A DNA stretch of 64,000 bases. It comes from Edaphobacter sp. (GTDB lineage: Bacteria > Acidobacteriota > Terriglobia > Terriglobales > Acidobacteriaceae). The stretch lies in the NCBI RefSeq assembly GCF_028283685.1, contig NZ_JAPWKF010000010.1, positions 62,001 through 126,000 of the forward strand. The letters are read 5' to 3'. A program made the translations under genes and the position numbers. The stretch's first letter is position 1; each line of letters begins with the position of its first letter. The notes under the pieces were generated by a model. The model worked only from the letters and a program-made list of their open reading frames with translations, did not search any database and was not told where the DNA came from. Shown here piece by piece: positions 8,085-17,041 of the stretch.

Positions 8085-8606
8085 TTACTGCGCCGGCAGG
8101 GAGTATTCGAAGTCGTAGCTGTGCTTGCCGCCGGGTGCGATGGAGATGTTCATCTTGCCGTCGATGCCCGCAAGCTGCCCCGTACCCGAGCCGGGGACGA
8201 CGACGATGGTGAGCGTGAAGGAGCCGGGCTTCATGGTGCCGCTGTGCTGCAGCGCGAAGCTGCCGGCGCGTCCGGCGAGGTTGCCGGTGACGACCTCGAT
8301 GGCGACGTAGCCTCCGGTGCCGTTGCTGCCGCCCGAGGACAGCATCTCGCCCTTGCTGGTGGCGTCGAGGTCACCGTGGAACTGCTTGTCGAGGAGGTGG
8401 CGTGCGATGCCAGGGTCGGTCTTGTCTTCCTGCGGAATCATCTTCACATCGAAGGGACCGTTTGCACGAGTTGTCATTGTCGCTCCTTGTATGGGCGTGA
8501 TCTTGTGTTGCTGTGCCGGGACAGGCACGGTGCAGAGACTGAGACACAGCAGCGGGGCTGCGATGGCTCGTACGAAGTGAGAGGATTGCGATGGCCTCAG
8601 CGGCAA
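8085..8606 (-). CDS. DUF3224 domain protein with optional signal peptide
   Basis: The conserved part, from MTTRANGPFDVKM onward (~130 residues), matches the DUF3224 family, a small beta-barrel fold in which a substituted side chain is common; GYVAIEVVTGNLAGRAGSF and SGTMKPGSFTLTIVVVPGSG are its typical strands. Function is unknown. Two starts are credible. ATG at 8477 has a strong AAGGAG at ideal spacing and gives a cytosolic protein. A TTG at 8606 with GGAAG upstream adds 43 in-frame residues that read as a clean signal peptide (IAAPLLCLSLCTVPVPAQQ). The longer frame is given here because the signal is so convincing; the shorter may also be made. It lies 40 bases upstream of the DUF885 gene. 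Confidence 0.8.
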   Translation of the reverse strand: MPLRPSQSSHFVRAIAAPLLCLSLCTVPVPAQQHKITPIQGATMTTRANGPFDVKMIPQEDKTDPGIARHLLDKQFHGDLDATSKGEMLSSGGSNGTGGYVAIEVVTGNLAGRAGSFALQHSGTMKPGSFTLTIVVVPGSGTGQLAGIDGKMNISIAPGGKHSYDFEYSLPAQ

Positions 8607-8641
8607 GATATGTCTCTTCCCGATGCAACCACGTTAGCGCA

Positions 8642-9058
8642 TCAGATGGGCGTAATGCCGTAGCGATTCATTACCTCGCTGATCGCAGCCATATCGGGCG
8701 AGTCGGTTCCGAGGTGCTGCGAGATCTCGCGGAAGTACTCCGGCCCCATGACACCGGGCGTCTGCAGGCAGATGATGCGCGCCGTGGTCTCGTCCAGGTT
8801 GGCGAAGAAGTGTGCGGTGCCGCGCGGGATGACCATGCGGTCGCCGGGGTGCAGGATGGTGACCACATTGTTCATGGTCCAGGTGATGGTGCCGTTCATG
8901 ACGAAGACGATCTCGTCGTAGTCGCGGTGGATGTGCGGGACAGGCGCACCGGTAGTAGGCGGCAACGTCATCTCGTACACCTCGAGCGTATTGCCGGTCT
9001 CGTGACGCGTCTTGAGGAAGGTAACGGTTAGTTCACCGACACGAATGGTCTCATGCAT
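8642..9058 (-). CDS. Cupin domain protein
   Basis: 138 residues from ATG 9058, which has GAGGGGG eight bases upstream; the in-frame extension to 9193 lacks a ribosome site and is not favoured. It is a single cupin_2 barrel. Motif 1 is PVPHIHRDYDEIVFVMNGTI (the HxH...E metal ligands with PVPHIHRDYDE), and motif 2 is PGDRMVIPRGTAHFFAN with the final His. Such proteins bind a metal and may be oxygenases, isomerases or sensors; the substrate cannot be inferred. The C-terminal ~40 residues (GPEYFREISQHLG) form a helix typical of small stand-alone cupins. It is transcribed away from mfd's 3' end, 36 bases after the DUF3224 extended start. Confidence 0.87.
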   Translation of the reverse strand: MHETIRVGELTVTFLKTRHETGNTLEVYEMTLPPTTGAPVPHIHRDYDEIVFVMNGTITWTMNNVVTILHPGDRMVIPRGTAHFFANLDETTARIICLQTPGVMGPEYFREISQHLGTDSPDMAAISEVMNRYGITPI

Positions 9059-9234
9059 CGCCGGACCCCCTCGGCTGAGCCGAGACGTGATCATACTGCC
9101 GGAGAGACCGGTATGGAAGCAACTTTTTGCAACATAGAACGACATGGAGAAGAGCCATTCTGCAGTTAGACGACGCATGTGGTGGAAGGGCACCGCTCGT
9201 CACACAAAGATGGGTTTTTGGCGGATGCCGACGA

Positions 9235-12200
9235 CTAATTGCCGTTCGTATCGAGCTGTTGAAGAAGCTCACGCGTCTCCCGCAGAACATCTTCGGCCCT
9301 GGCGCTGGTGAGCGGCCAGCGCAGAACGCCCTGCGGCGTAAACTGCGCGCCGCGCTTGGTATTGCGGCTGACCATGCGCATGAGTACACCGGGATCGACG
9401 GCGTTGAGTGCGGCAGCCTCGCCACCGCGATCGGCGAACTTGATGTTGAGCATCTCGACGAAGGTCTTCTGCTTGTTGAGCTCGATCTGCGTGCGCTTGC
9501 GGTCGACCTGTGCGATGCCAAGCAGGTTGGCCATGAGGCGAATCTCACCGGCGGTAAGCAGGTTGCTGACGGACTCCGGCAGCTCGCCGTAGCGGTCTTT
9601 GAGTTCGGCGCGGACCTCTTCGAGTTCAGGCAGCGTGGCCGAGCCTGCGATCTTCTTGTACATGCGCAGGCGCTGATTCTCTTCGGGGATGTACTCGGCG
9701 TCGATGCGCACACTGATGCCGAGGTTGACGCTGGTATCGGCGTGTGCGGGCTTGTCTTCTTCGCCCTTGATCTTGCGCACGGCCTCTTCGAGCATCGAGG
9801 TGTACATCTCAAAGCCGATGGCTTCGATGTGGCCGGACTGCTCACCGCCCAGCATGTTGCCTGCGCCGCGCAGCTCGAGATCGAGTGCTGCAATCTTGAA
9901 GCCGGCGCCGAGGTCGGAGAATTCCTTCAATGCAGCAAGACGGCGACGCGCGATCTCGGTGAGCTCGGTGTCGGGCGGAATCAACAGATACGAATAAGCG
10001 CGGCGATTGGAGCGACCAACGCGGCCGCGCAGCTGATAGAGCTCGCTGAGGCCGTGGCGATCGGCGCGATTGATGACGATGGTGTTGGCGAGCGGGATGT
10101 CGAGGCCGTTTTCGATGATCGACGTGGCGACCAGCACGTCGTACTCGTGATTCATGAAGGCCAGCATCACGCGCTCCAGCTCTGCCTCAGGCAGCTGGCC
10201 GTGGCCCACGACGATGCGCGCGGACGGCACCAGCTCGCGGATCTTCGCGGCGATGTCGTAGATGGTCTCGACGCGATTGTGCACGAAGTAGGCCTGTCCG
10301 CCGCGCTCCATCTCCACCTCGATGGCGGTGCGCACCAGCTTCTCGTCGAACTTGGCGACGATGGTCTGGATGGCCATGCGGTCTTTCGGCGGCGTCTCGA
10401 TGACAGACATATCGCGCAGGCCGATCAGCGACATGTGCAGCGTGCGCGGGATGGGCGTGGCCGACATGCTGAGCACATCGATAGCGGTGCGCATGTGCTT
10501 GAGACGTTCTTTATGCCGCACGCCGAAGCGCTGTTCTTCGTCGACGACGAGCAGGCCGAGGTCCTGAAACTTGAGGTCTTTGGAGAGGATGCGATGCGTA
10601 CCGATGAGGATATCGATCTTGCCGTCGGCCGCTTTCTCGAGGATCTCCTTTTGCTCCTTCGCGGTGCGGAAGCGCGAGATCATCTCGACCGTGACGGGGA
10701 AGTTCGCCATACGGCGCTTGAAGCTCTCGTAGTGCTGGAAGCTGAGCACGGTGGTGGGCGTGAGCACCGCCACCTGCTTGGAGTCCTGCACGGCCTTGAA
10801 GGCGGCGCGCATGGCGACCTCGGTCTTACCGTAGCCAACGTCTCCGCAGAGCAGGCGATCCATGGGCTGCGTCGACTCCATGTCGGCCTTGATGTCGGCG
10901 ATGGCGCTGAGCTGATCGTCGGTCTCGTTGAAGTCGAAGGCGTCTTCGAACTCGCGCTGCATGTTGGTGTCGGGCGAGAAGGGCGTGCCTTGTGTCGCCT
11001 CGCGCTGCGCGTAGAGCTTGAGCAACTCGGCGGCCATGTCGGCCATCGCCTTTTTGACGCGGGCCTTGGTCTTCTGCCAGCTCTGCGAGCCGAGCTTGTT
11101 GAGCACGGGCGCGGGGCCGGTCTCGGTGGAGCGGTACTTCTGGATGAGGTCGAGGCGCGTGAGCGGGACGTAGAGCTTGGCTTCATCGGCGAACTCGAGG
11201 ATCATCAGCTCGAGCGGCGGCTGGTTGGGCTCTTCGATGACGCGCAGCCCCATGTAGCGGGCGATGCCATGCTCGACGTGGACGACGTAGTCGCCGACGG
11301 TAAGATCGCGGAAGTCTGAGATGAAGGCGGCGGCCTTGGACTTCGACCGCCGAGCCGGGCGCACCGTGACATCGGCCTCATCGGTGAGATCCTGCGCGCC
11401 GAAGAGGATGATCTGCCTGGCGGTGGTCTTTTCGAGATCGAGGATCTGCACACCGGCAGCGATGGACGCCTTGACGATGACGGGCGTACGCAGGTCGCCT
11501 GCGAGATAGCTGGATTCGGAGTAGACGGTCTCGGAGCCGTGCTGCTCGATGCGTGACCCGAGGCGGTAGGGAACCTTGTACTCCTGCAAGAGACCCGCGA
11601 GGCGCTCGACCTCGCCCTGGTTGGGCGCGGTGAGCAGGATGCGCGCCTCCTGCCGCATAAGCGACTGCAGCGTCTCGATCATGACGGGGATGGCGCCATG
11701 AAAGCGCTGCGTGGGACGTGTGGCGAACTCGATCTCCGACAGCTCGGAGTTGTTGGCGTCGAGCACATCGACGGCGCCAAGCTGGTCGAGATCGCAGCCC
11801 GGGGCGCGACGGAGGCGGTCCTCAAGGTCCCACGGCGAAAGGTAGATGTCGTCGGGCCGGATGAGCGAGCCGATGCCGGAGCGGTCGTGGCGCTGCTCAA
11901 CCTTGTTCCACCAGCGCTCGCCCTGATTTTTGACCATCGCGGGCTCTTCGACAAAGACGCGGGCCGCGGAGCCGAGCAGGTCGAGCAGCGTGCTCTTTGC
12001 ACCGGCGACGGGAGAGAAGAACTCCCAGCCGGGGAAGACGGTGGCCTCTCCGGTTCGGGTGGCGACGTGCGTCTGCAGTTCCACCGGCTCTTCGCCGCCT
12101 TCGAGCGCGGCACCGGCGGCGCCAGCGCGGGTGAGACGGGCGTTGATGGCGCCCAAGAGTTTTTCGGTGACCGGCGTCTCGGTGAGGGGCAGCAGAAGAA

Positions 12201-12903
12201 TGTGCTTCAGGCTGCCGCTGGAACGCTGGGTGTCGGGGTCGAAGCGGCGGATGGATTCGATCTCGTCGCCGAAGAAGTCGATGCGGACGGGCGTCTCCTG
12301 CTCGGGCGAGTAGACGTCGATGATGCCGCCGCGGATGGTGACCTGGCCGGGCATCTCGACGACGTCCACCTTCGTATACCCCACAGACAGCAGGTGCTCG
12401 ACGAGCATGTCGGGCAGGTGCTCTTCGCCCACCCGCAGGTTGAGCGCGAGCGCGGCGTAGTAGTCGCGGTCGAAGAGACGCATGCAGGCCGATTCGACCG
12501 GCGCGATGATGAGGCGCGGCTGGTTGCGATTGCCGGTGCAGATCTTCCAGAGCGCGGCGGCGCGGGTCTCCTGGATCTCGGAGTGCGGCGAGAGATTCTC
12601 GAAGGGGAGAACGTCGTGCGCGGGCAGGCGGAGGACATCGGCGGCGTCGAGCGCTCCCGTCAGCTCGCAGGCCTCGATGACGGCGGCATGCAGGGCCTCG
12701 GCGGCCTTGTTATCGGAGACGACGATGAGCGCAGGCGCCTGCAGGGCACGCACAAAGTATGGAAGGTAGAGCGCACGGGCGGTGGAGGTCAGGCCGGAGA
12801 CACGACGACGCCCCGATCCGGCGCTCAGATGGCGCCGTACACGCTCAAAGGACTCGGTGTGTTCCAACTCCGCGAGCAGCTCGCGGACAAACGGCAAAAC
12901 CAT
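9235..12903 (-). CDS. mfd: Transcription-repair coupling factor
   Basis: 1222 residues, somewhat longer than E. coli Mfd (1148). Mfd recognises RNA polymerase stalled at DNA damage, pushes it off with its translocase and recruits UvrA. The N-terminal third is the UvrB-like homology module (LPAHDVLPFENLSPHSEI). VGDYVVHVEHGIARYMGL marks the RNA-polymerase-interaction (CarD-like) domain near residue 530. The RecG-like SF2 motor follows: Walker A LLCGDVGYGKTEVA, motif II VVDEEQRFGV (DEEQ) and motif VI QLRGRVGRSNR. The last ~150 residues are the TRCF domain. The start is the ATG at 12903. It is a single gene divergent from the sugar-binding lipoprotein. Confidence 0.97.
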   Translation of the reverse strand: MVLPFVRELLAELEHTESFERVRRHLSAGSGRRRVSGLTSTARALYLPYFVRALQAPALIVVSDNKAAEALHAAVIEACELTGALDAADVLRLPAHDVLPFENLSPHSEIQETRAAALWKICTGNRNQPRLIIAPVESACMRLFDRDYYAALALNLRVGEEHLPDMLVEHLLSVGYTKVDVVEMPGQVTIRGGIIDVYSPEQETPVRIDFFGDEIESIRRFDPDTQRSSGSLKHILLLPLTETPVTEKLLGAINARLTRAGAAGAALEGGEEPVELQTHVATRTGEATVFPGWEFFSPVAGAKSTLLDLLGSAARVFVEEPAMVKNQGERWWNKVEQRHDRSGIGSLIRPDDIYLSPWDLEDRLRRAPGCDLDQLGAVDVLDANNSELSEIEFATRPTQRFHGAIPVMIETLQSLMRQEARILLTAPNQGEVERLAGLLQEYKVPYRLGSRIEQHGSETVYSESSYLAGDLRTPVIVKASIAAGVQILDLEKTTARQIILFGAQDLTDEADVTVRPARRSKSKAAAFISDFRDLTVGDYVVHVEHGIARYMGLRVIEEPNQPPLELMILEFADEAKLYVPLTRLDLIQKYRSTETGPAPVLNKLGSQSWQKTKARVKKAMADMAAELLKLYAQREATQGTPFSPDTNMQREFEDAFDFNETDDQLSAIADIKADMESTQPMDRLLCGDVGYGKTEVAMRAAFKAVQDSKQVAVLTPTTVLSFQHYESFKRRMANFPVTVEMISRFRTAKEQKEILEKAADGKIDILIGTHRILSKDLKFQDLGLLVVDEEQRFGVRHKERLKHMRTAIDVLSMSATPIPRTLHMSLIGLRDMSVIETPPKDRMAIQTIVAKFDEKLVRTAIEVEMERGGQAYFVHNRVETIYDIAAKIRELVPSARIVVGHGQLPEAELERVMLAFMNHEYDVLVATSIIENGLDIPLANTIVINRADRHGLSELYQLRGRVGRSNRRAYSYLLIPPDTELTEIARRRLAALKEFSDLGAGFKIAALDLELRGAGNMLGGEQSGHIEAIGFEMYTSMLEEAVRKIKGEEDKPAHADTSVNLGISVRIDAEYIPEENQRLRMYKKIAGSATLPELEEVRAELKDRYGELPESVSNLLTAGEIRLMANLLGIAQVDRKRTQIELNKQKTFVEMLNIKFADRGGEAAALNAVDPGVLMRMVSRNTKRGAQFTPQGVLRWPLTSARAEDVLRETRELLQQLDTNGN

Positions 12904-13057
12904 GCTGGATCTGATTTTAGTTGATGTGCCGAAGCCAGAACCGGCTACGCAGGCGTATTATCGCGCCGCCGCTGATAATCCCATGGCGGCGCTGCCCGGA
13001 CGTACTCGGGTCGAGCGAACGTTCTCGGACAGCATGCCTCATGCGGAGGTGTCATCT

Positions 13058-14062
13058 ATGAGCGCCTGGGCCAAACGTATCGCTATTGCTATCGCACTCA
13101 CCGCCGTACTCCCGCTGCTGGAAGGGTGTACTCCTCAACCCAGGACCGAACGCTACTACCTCGTGACCGTCAACGTCGAGCTGCCGTACTGGAAGACAGC
13201 CTTCGAGGGCTTCCAGAAGGCTGCGCAGGAGTACGGCGTGACCGTCGATCTGCGCGGGCCGCACAGCTTCGATCCGCAGGCCGAAGTGGCTGAGTTTCGC
13301 TCCGCCGTCGCCTCAAAACCGGCGGGCATCCTGGTATCGGTGACGAACTCCTCCCTGCTGACGCCGGAGATCGATGCTGCAATCGCAGCGGGAATTCCCG
13401 TCATCACGATGGATTCCGACGCGCCTGAGAGCAAGCGGCTGTACTTTATCGGCACCAACAACCTGGAGGCCGGACGCCTGGGCGGTCAGCGGGCGGCGGC
13501 GCAGCTCAACGGCCAGGGGAACGTCGTCTTCTTCACCATGCCCGGCCAGCCGAACCTCGAAGAGCGGCTGAAGGGATATAAGGACGTCTTCGCGGACTTT
13601 CCCAAGATCAAGATCGTCGAAGTCTTCGATATGAAGGGCGACTCCGGCGTGGCGATGGACCAGGCGCAGCAGTACCTGGCGCGCAAGGACAAGAACCGTA
13701 TCGACGCGCTGATCTGCCTGCAGTCTTCGGCGGGCAAGGATGTGGGGGAGGCGGTGCGCCGGGCACGCGAGGCGGGCGATCCGGGAAGGCTGCTGATCGC
13801 CATGGACGCAGACCTCGCGACGCTGCAGCTGGTCAAGGACGGCATTATCGACTCGACCATCGCGCAGAAGCCGTACACGATGGCGTTTGTGGGGCTGAAG
13901 GCGCTGCACGGGCTGCACACAACACCGATAACTCCGCTGGCAGCGGACTATGGGCTGAATCCGTTCTCGCCGTTCCCGGCGTTTGTGGATACAGGGGTGG
14001 CCCTGGTCGATAGCCATAACGTCAATGCGATCCTGCAGCGGAAGGAGTCGGCGGGGCAGTAA
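13058..14062 (+). CDS. Sugar-binding periplasmic lipoprotein (Peripla_BP_4, ABC transporter type)
   Basis: 334 residues. A lipoprotein signal ends in LPLLEGC, so the mature protein is tethered by Cys near residue 24. The rest is a class I periplasmic sugar-binding fold (RbsB/LacI-like): YYLVTVNVELPYWKTAFEGF opens the first lobe, GIPVITMDSDAPESKRLYFI and GTNNLEAGRLGGQ are classic hinge/ligand segments, and IDALICLQSSAGKDV and IAMDADLATLQLV are the second lobe. The start is chosen for GGAGGT 7 bases upstream; the frame is open further back but has no better site. No permease or ATPase gene is beside it, so the partner transporter must be elsewhere, or the protein acts as a sensor. Ligand unknown. 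Confidence 0.88.
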   Translation: MSAWAKRIAIAIALTAVLPLLEGCTPQPRTERYYLVTVNVELPYWKTAFEGFQKAAQEYGVTVDLRGPHSFDPQAEVAEFRSAVASKPAGILVSVTNSSLLTPEIDAAIAAGIPVITMDSDAPESKRLYFIGTNNLEAGRLGGQRAAAQLNGQGNVVFFTMPGQPNLEERLKGYKDVFADFPKIKIVEVFDMKGDSGVAMDQAQQYLARKDKNRIDALICLQSSAGKDVGEAVRRAREAGDPGRLLIAMDADLATLQLVKDGIIDSTIAQKPYTMAFVGLKALHGLHTTPITPLAADYGLNPFSPFPAFVDTGVALVDSHNVNAILQRKESAGQ

Positions 14063-14100
14063 TAGCCTGCGTTTTGCGGATGCGAACCTTCGTGGCCGAA

Positions 14101-14145
14101 AGCAGCTTTCCCCACTCCGCGCTGCGCGCTCTGGCCGAAAAGACG
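14101..14145 (-). repeat. REP-like dispersed element, copy 2
   Basis: On the minus strand: GTCTTTTCGGCCAGAGCGCG followed by CAGCGCGGAGTGGGGAAAGC and TGCTTTC. It is a diverged member of the dispersed GTCATCCCG family, lying between the sugar-binding lipoprotein gene and gatB. Confidence 0.5.
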
Positions 14146-14248
14146 GTGTTGGAGAGGGAGGCAGGGGCGGCCGTTGACAGGCAAAGGCTGCGCTGCTGAC
14201 CTCCTGAATTCAGTGGGTTGCGCTTCGCTTGATAAAATCAAGCTGATT

Positions 14249-15739
14249 ATGTCCACCGCTACCGCGCTCTCACCCGAGATTCTTGCCAAGTACCAGCCCG
14301 TCATCGGGTTGGAGGTCCACGTCCAGCTCCTGACCAAGACGAAGGCCTTCTGCGGCTGCGTGAACCAGTACGGCGGCGAACCGAATACGCACACCTGCCC
14401 CACCTGCCTCGGTCTGCCCGGCGCGCTGCCGGTGCTGAACCGTCAGGCCGTGGAGTTTGCCGTGCTGGCCGCCAGGGCGATCAACTGCGAGATTCGCGAG
14501 ACCAGCATCTTTTCGCGTAAGAACTACTTCTACCCGGACTCGCCCAAGGGCTACCAGATCTCGCAGTTCGACAAGCCGGTCGCCGAGAACGGCTGGCTCG
14601 AAGTTCCCGCGTTCGACGCCGCAGGAGCGCCGATCACCAAGCGCATCGGCGTGACCCGCCTGCACATGGAAGAGGATGCGGGCAAGAGCCTGCACGACGG
14701 CTTTGCCGACTCGATCAACCGCACCTATATCGACCTGAACCGCTGCGGCACGCCGCTCGTTGAGATCGTCTCGGAGCCGGACCTCCGCACGGCGGACGAG
14801 GTCTTCGAGTACCTGACCAAGCTGAAGGAGATCCTGCTGTACACCGGCGTCTCCGACTGCAACATGGAAGAAGGCTCCCTGCGCTGCGACGCCAACGTGA
14901 GCGTGATGTTGAAAGGCGCAAAGGAGTACGGCACCAAGGCCGAGGTCAAGAACGTTAATAGTTTTCGCTACATCCGCTCGGCGGTGCAGTACGAGATCGA
15001 GCGCCAGATCGGCGTGATCGAGGACGGCGGTCGCGTAGTGCAGGAGTCGCGCCTGTGGAACTCGGGCGAGGGCCGGACATACTCGATGCGATCGAAGGAG
15101 CAGGCGCACGACTACCGCTACTTCCCGGAGCCGGACCTTCCGCCGCTGGTCGTGGGAGCGGACTGGCAGGCCGAGATTCTCGCCCGCATGCCGGAGCTTC
15201 CCGAGGCGCGCCGCGCCCGCATGATCGCCGCCTACGACATCAGCGAGCAGGACGCCGCCACGCTGACCGCGACGCAGAGCTTCGCCGACACCTTTGAAGT
15301 TGCCGCGAAGAAGGCGAAGTCGCCGCGCCGCGTAGCCGCGCTGCTGACCACCGAGCTGACGATGCGCCTGCGTTTGAAGGAGCTGGAGCTGGCCGATTCG
15401 CCCGTCACGATGGATGGACTGGTGATGGCCGCCGACCTGATGGAGGCCGGCACCATCAGCTCCAAGCAGCTGAAGCAGCTGCTGGACACGGCCTTTGAGA
15501 ACAGCGAGGACTTCCCTGTCGTCTATGAACGCGAGAAGCCGCAACAGATCTCCGATTCGGGTGCGATCGAGAAGATGATCGACGAAGTGATCGCGGCGAA
15601 TCCCAAACAGGTGGAGCAGTACAAGGGCGGCAAGAAGACGGTCTCGGCCTTCTTCGTCGGCCAGGTGATGCGTCTGTCGAAGGGACAGGCAAACCCGGCA
15701 CTGCTGAATGAATTGGTTGTAAAAAAACTGGACGCCTAG
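14249..15739 (+). CDS. gatB: Aspartyl/glutamyl-tRNA(Asn/Gln) amidotransferase subunit B
   Basis: 496 residues from ATG 14249 (earlier in-frame codons do not fit the family start). GatB is the tRNA-binding kinase subunit of GatCAB, which converts Glu-tRNA(Gln) and/or Asp-tRNA(Asn) to the amide form. Signatures: QPVIGLEVHVQLLTKTKAFC at the N-terminus, CPTCLGLPGALPVLN, and FYPDSPKGYQISQFDKP, plus the phosphorylation-site region LHMEEDAGKSLHDG. MRSKEQAHDYRYFPEPDLPP is the family's hallmark. The C-terminal ~150 residues are the helical GatB/Yqey domain that grips the tRNA elbow. gatA and gatC are not adjacent, so the complex is encoded at separate loci. Its presence implies indirect amidation and, usually, lack of GlnRS and/or AsnRS. 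Confidence 0.97.
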   Translation: MSTATALSPEILAKYQPVIGLEVHVQLLTKTKAFCGCVNQYGGEPNTHTCPTCLGLPGALPVLNRQAVEFAVLAARAINCEIRETSIFSRKNYFYPDSPKGYQISQFDKPVAENGWLEVPAFDAAGAPITKRIGVTRLHMEEDAGKSLHDGFADSINRTYIDLNRCGTPLVEIVSEPDLRTADEVFEYLTKLKEILLYTGVSDCNMEEGSLRCDANVSVMLKGAKEYGTKAEVKNVNSFRYIRSAVQYEIERQIGVIEDGGRVVQESRLWNSGEGRTYSMRSKEQAHDYRYFPEPDLPPLVVGADWQAEILARMPELPEARRARMIAAYDISEQDAATLTATQSFADTFEVAAKKAKSPRRVAALLTTELTMRLRLKELELADSPVTMDGLVMAADLMEAGTISSKQLKQLLDTAFENSEDFPVVYEREKPQQISDSGAIEKMIDEVIAANPKQVEQYKGGKKTVSAFFVGQVMRLSKGQANPALLNELVVKKLDA

Positions 15740-15774
15740 ATCCAGTTCGTTAACGCTTTGCGACTCCCCGCTCC

Positions 15775-15795
15775 GGTCGGGCCTTCCCCGACCGT
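15775..15795 (+). terminator. Hairpin downstream of gatB
   Basis: Perfect 8-bp stem CGGTCGGG / CCCGACCG with a 5-base loop, then TGTTATGTC. A second small hairpin (AACTGGA / TCCAGTT, 15727-15748) spans the gatB stop codon. Together they probably end gatB transcription before galU. Confidence 0.5.
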
Positions 15796-15884
15796 GTTAT
15801 GTCTTCTCCTATCTGTAGTTGCTACCATTGGCTTTGCACAAGTGCGTGCATCGGGCCTACATCAAACGTGCATCGAAGGGATTC

Positions 15885-16760
15885 ATGACCCAGAAAATTC
15901 GTAAGGCAGTCTTTCCTGCTGCGGGCCTCGGCACCCGCTTCCTCCCCGCGACCAAATCCATTCCGAAGGAGATGCTTTGCTTGGTCGACAAGCCGCTGAT
16001 CCAGTACGGCGTCGAAGAGGCCGTGGCTGCGGGTTGCACGGAGATCATTCTGATCTCGAGCCGCGGCAAGGCTTCCATGGAAGACCACTTCGATCGCTCC
16101 CCGGAGCTTGAGGCCAACCTCGCCGCGAAGAACAAGACGGCCCTGCTGGAGGTGGCGAAGTCGGTCGCGAAGCTGGCCAAGATTACCGTCACGCGCCAGA
16201 GCGAGCCGCTCGGGCTTGGCCACGCTGTGCTGCAGGCCAAGGAGCTTGTGGGCAACGAGCCGTTCTGCGTCATCCTGCCGGACGATATCGTCGACGCGAA
16301 GAAGGCCTGCATGAAGCAGATGGTCGAGGCGTTTGAGGCCACAGGCTCGTCGATCATCGCCTCAGAGGTGGTCGAGGGCGCTGCCATCCAGAACTACGGT
16401 TGTCTCGCCGTGACGCCGGACCCCAGAGACCCGCGTCTGTTGGAGATCTCGGACATGGTGGAGAAGCCCAAGCCCGAGGAGGCTCCGTCGCAGAACGCCA
16501 TCATCGGCCGCTACCTGCTGACGCCCCGCATCTTCGAGCTGTTGGAGAAGATCACCCCGGGCGCAGGCGGCGAGTTGCAGCTGACCGACGGCATCAAGGC
16601 CCTGCTGCAGTACGAGAAGGTCTACGGCTTCACCTACGAAGGCAAGCGCTTCGACGCAGGCGACAAGCTCGGCTTCCTGAAGGCAACGGTCGAGCTTGGA
16701 TTGAAGAACGAAAAGCTGGGCGCGGACTTCCGCAGCTGGCTGAAGCAGTTCCCGCTGTAA
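15885..16760 (+). CDS. galU: UTP-glucose-1-phosphate uridylyltransferase
   Basis: 291 residues, the usual length. It forms UDP-glucose from UTP and glucose-1-phosphate for polysaccharides and trehalose. The N-terminal nucleotide-binding signature is KAVFPAAGLGTRFLPATKSI. PKEMLCLVDKPLIQYGVEEA follows, then the conserved GLGHAVLQAKELVGNEPF and the metal-binding aspartates in VILPDDIVDAKK. KRFDAGDKLGFLKATVELGL is the C-terminal GalU signature that separates it from RmlA-type enzymes. The start at 15885 follows AAGGGA and matches the family start; the frame is open further upstream. No sugar-pathway neighbours are present. A large inverted repeat lies just downstream. Confidence 0.97.
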   Translation: MTQKIRKAVFPAAGLGTRFLPATKSIPKEMLCLVDKPLIQYGVEEAVAAGCTEIILISSRGKASMEDHFDRSPELEANLAAKNKTALLEVAKSVAKLAKITVTRQSEPLGLGHAVLQAKELVGNEPFCVILPDDIVDAKKACMKQMVEAFEATGSSIIASEVVEGAAIQNYGCLAVTPDPRDPRLLEISDMVEKPKPEEAPSQNAIIGRYLLTPRIFELLEKITPGAGGELQLTDGIKALLQYEKVYGFTYEGKRFDAGDKLGFLKATVELGLKNEKLGADFRSWLKQFPL

Positions 16761-16789
16761 AAGCGTCTGGGTACTCCCGCTAAGTAAAC

Positions 16790-16854
16790 AGGTCCCTCGG
16801 CATTCCCGGAGTGCACTCTTATGAGTTGCCATCCCGAGCGAAGCCGAGGGACCT
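16790..16854. repeat. 12-bp inverted repeat downstream of galU
   Basis: AGGTCCCTCGGC at 16790-16801 and its exact complement GCCGAGGGACCT at 16843-16854, 41 bases apart, followed by GCTTTTTGCC. The right arm is the end of a REP-like element, so this is either a head-to-head pair of such elements or a long-loop terminator for galU. Confidence 0.7.
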
Positions 16855-16864
16855 GCTTTTTGCC
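16828..16864 (+). repeat. REP-like dispersed element, copy 3
   Basis: GCCATCCCGAGCGAAGCCGA followed by GGGACCTGCTTTTTGCC. It is a short copy lacking the central GCGCAGTG part that is present at 54399 and 56581. Confidence 0.65.
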
Positions 16865-16928
16865 TCGGGCAGTGTTGATGAATGTCTGCCTTCGCTGCTT
16901 TGTTATGGACACGGATAGCCTCGACAGC

Positions 16929-16988
16929 CGGGTGCCCATGCATGCGGCTTCATCGCATGAGTGGGACATTCAAACCCAGCTCGAACCG
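16929..16988 (+). repeat. Double-hairpin intergenic element, left copy
   Basis: 60 bases starting CGGGTGCCCATGCATGCGGC and ending AGCTCGAACCG. It is the diverged partner of the copy at 17457-17516; the two flank the 133-residue gene at 17042 in direct orientation. The first half can pair (TGCCCATGCATGC with GCATGAGTGGG); the second hairpin is degraded here. Confidence 0.75.
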
Positions 16989-17041
16989 TTTTCATCTCCA
17001 TAGAATCCAATAAGTATCGAACGATTCAAAAGGAGTATGAG

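Noticed and set aside
9058..9193. N-terminal extension of the cupin protein
   Set aside because: No ribosome site at 9193 and the extension has no cupin similarity; 9058 has GAGGGGG at good spacing.
9127..11319. A 730-codon open frame on the plus strand opposite mfd
   Set aside because: It is the complement of a clear mfd gene with high GC at third positions; its translation is rich in His, Asp and Arg with no domain.
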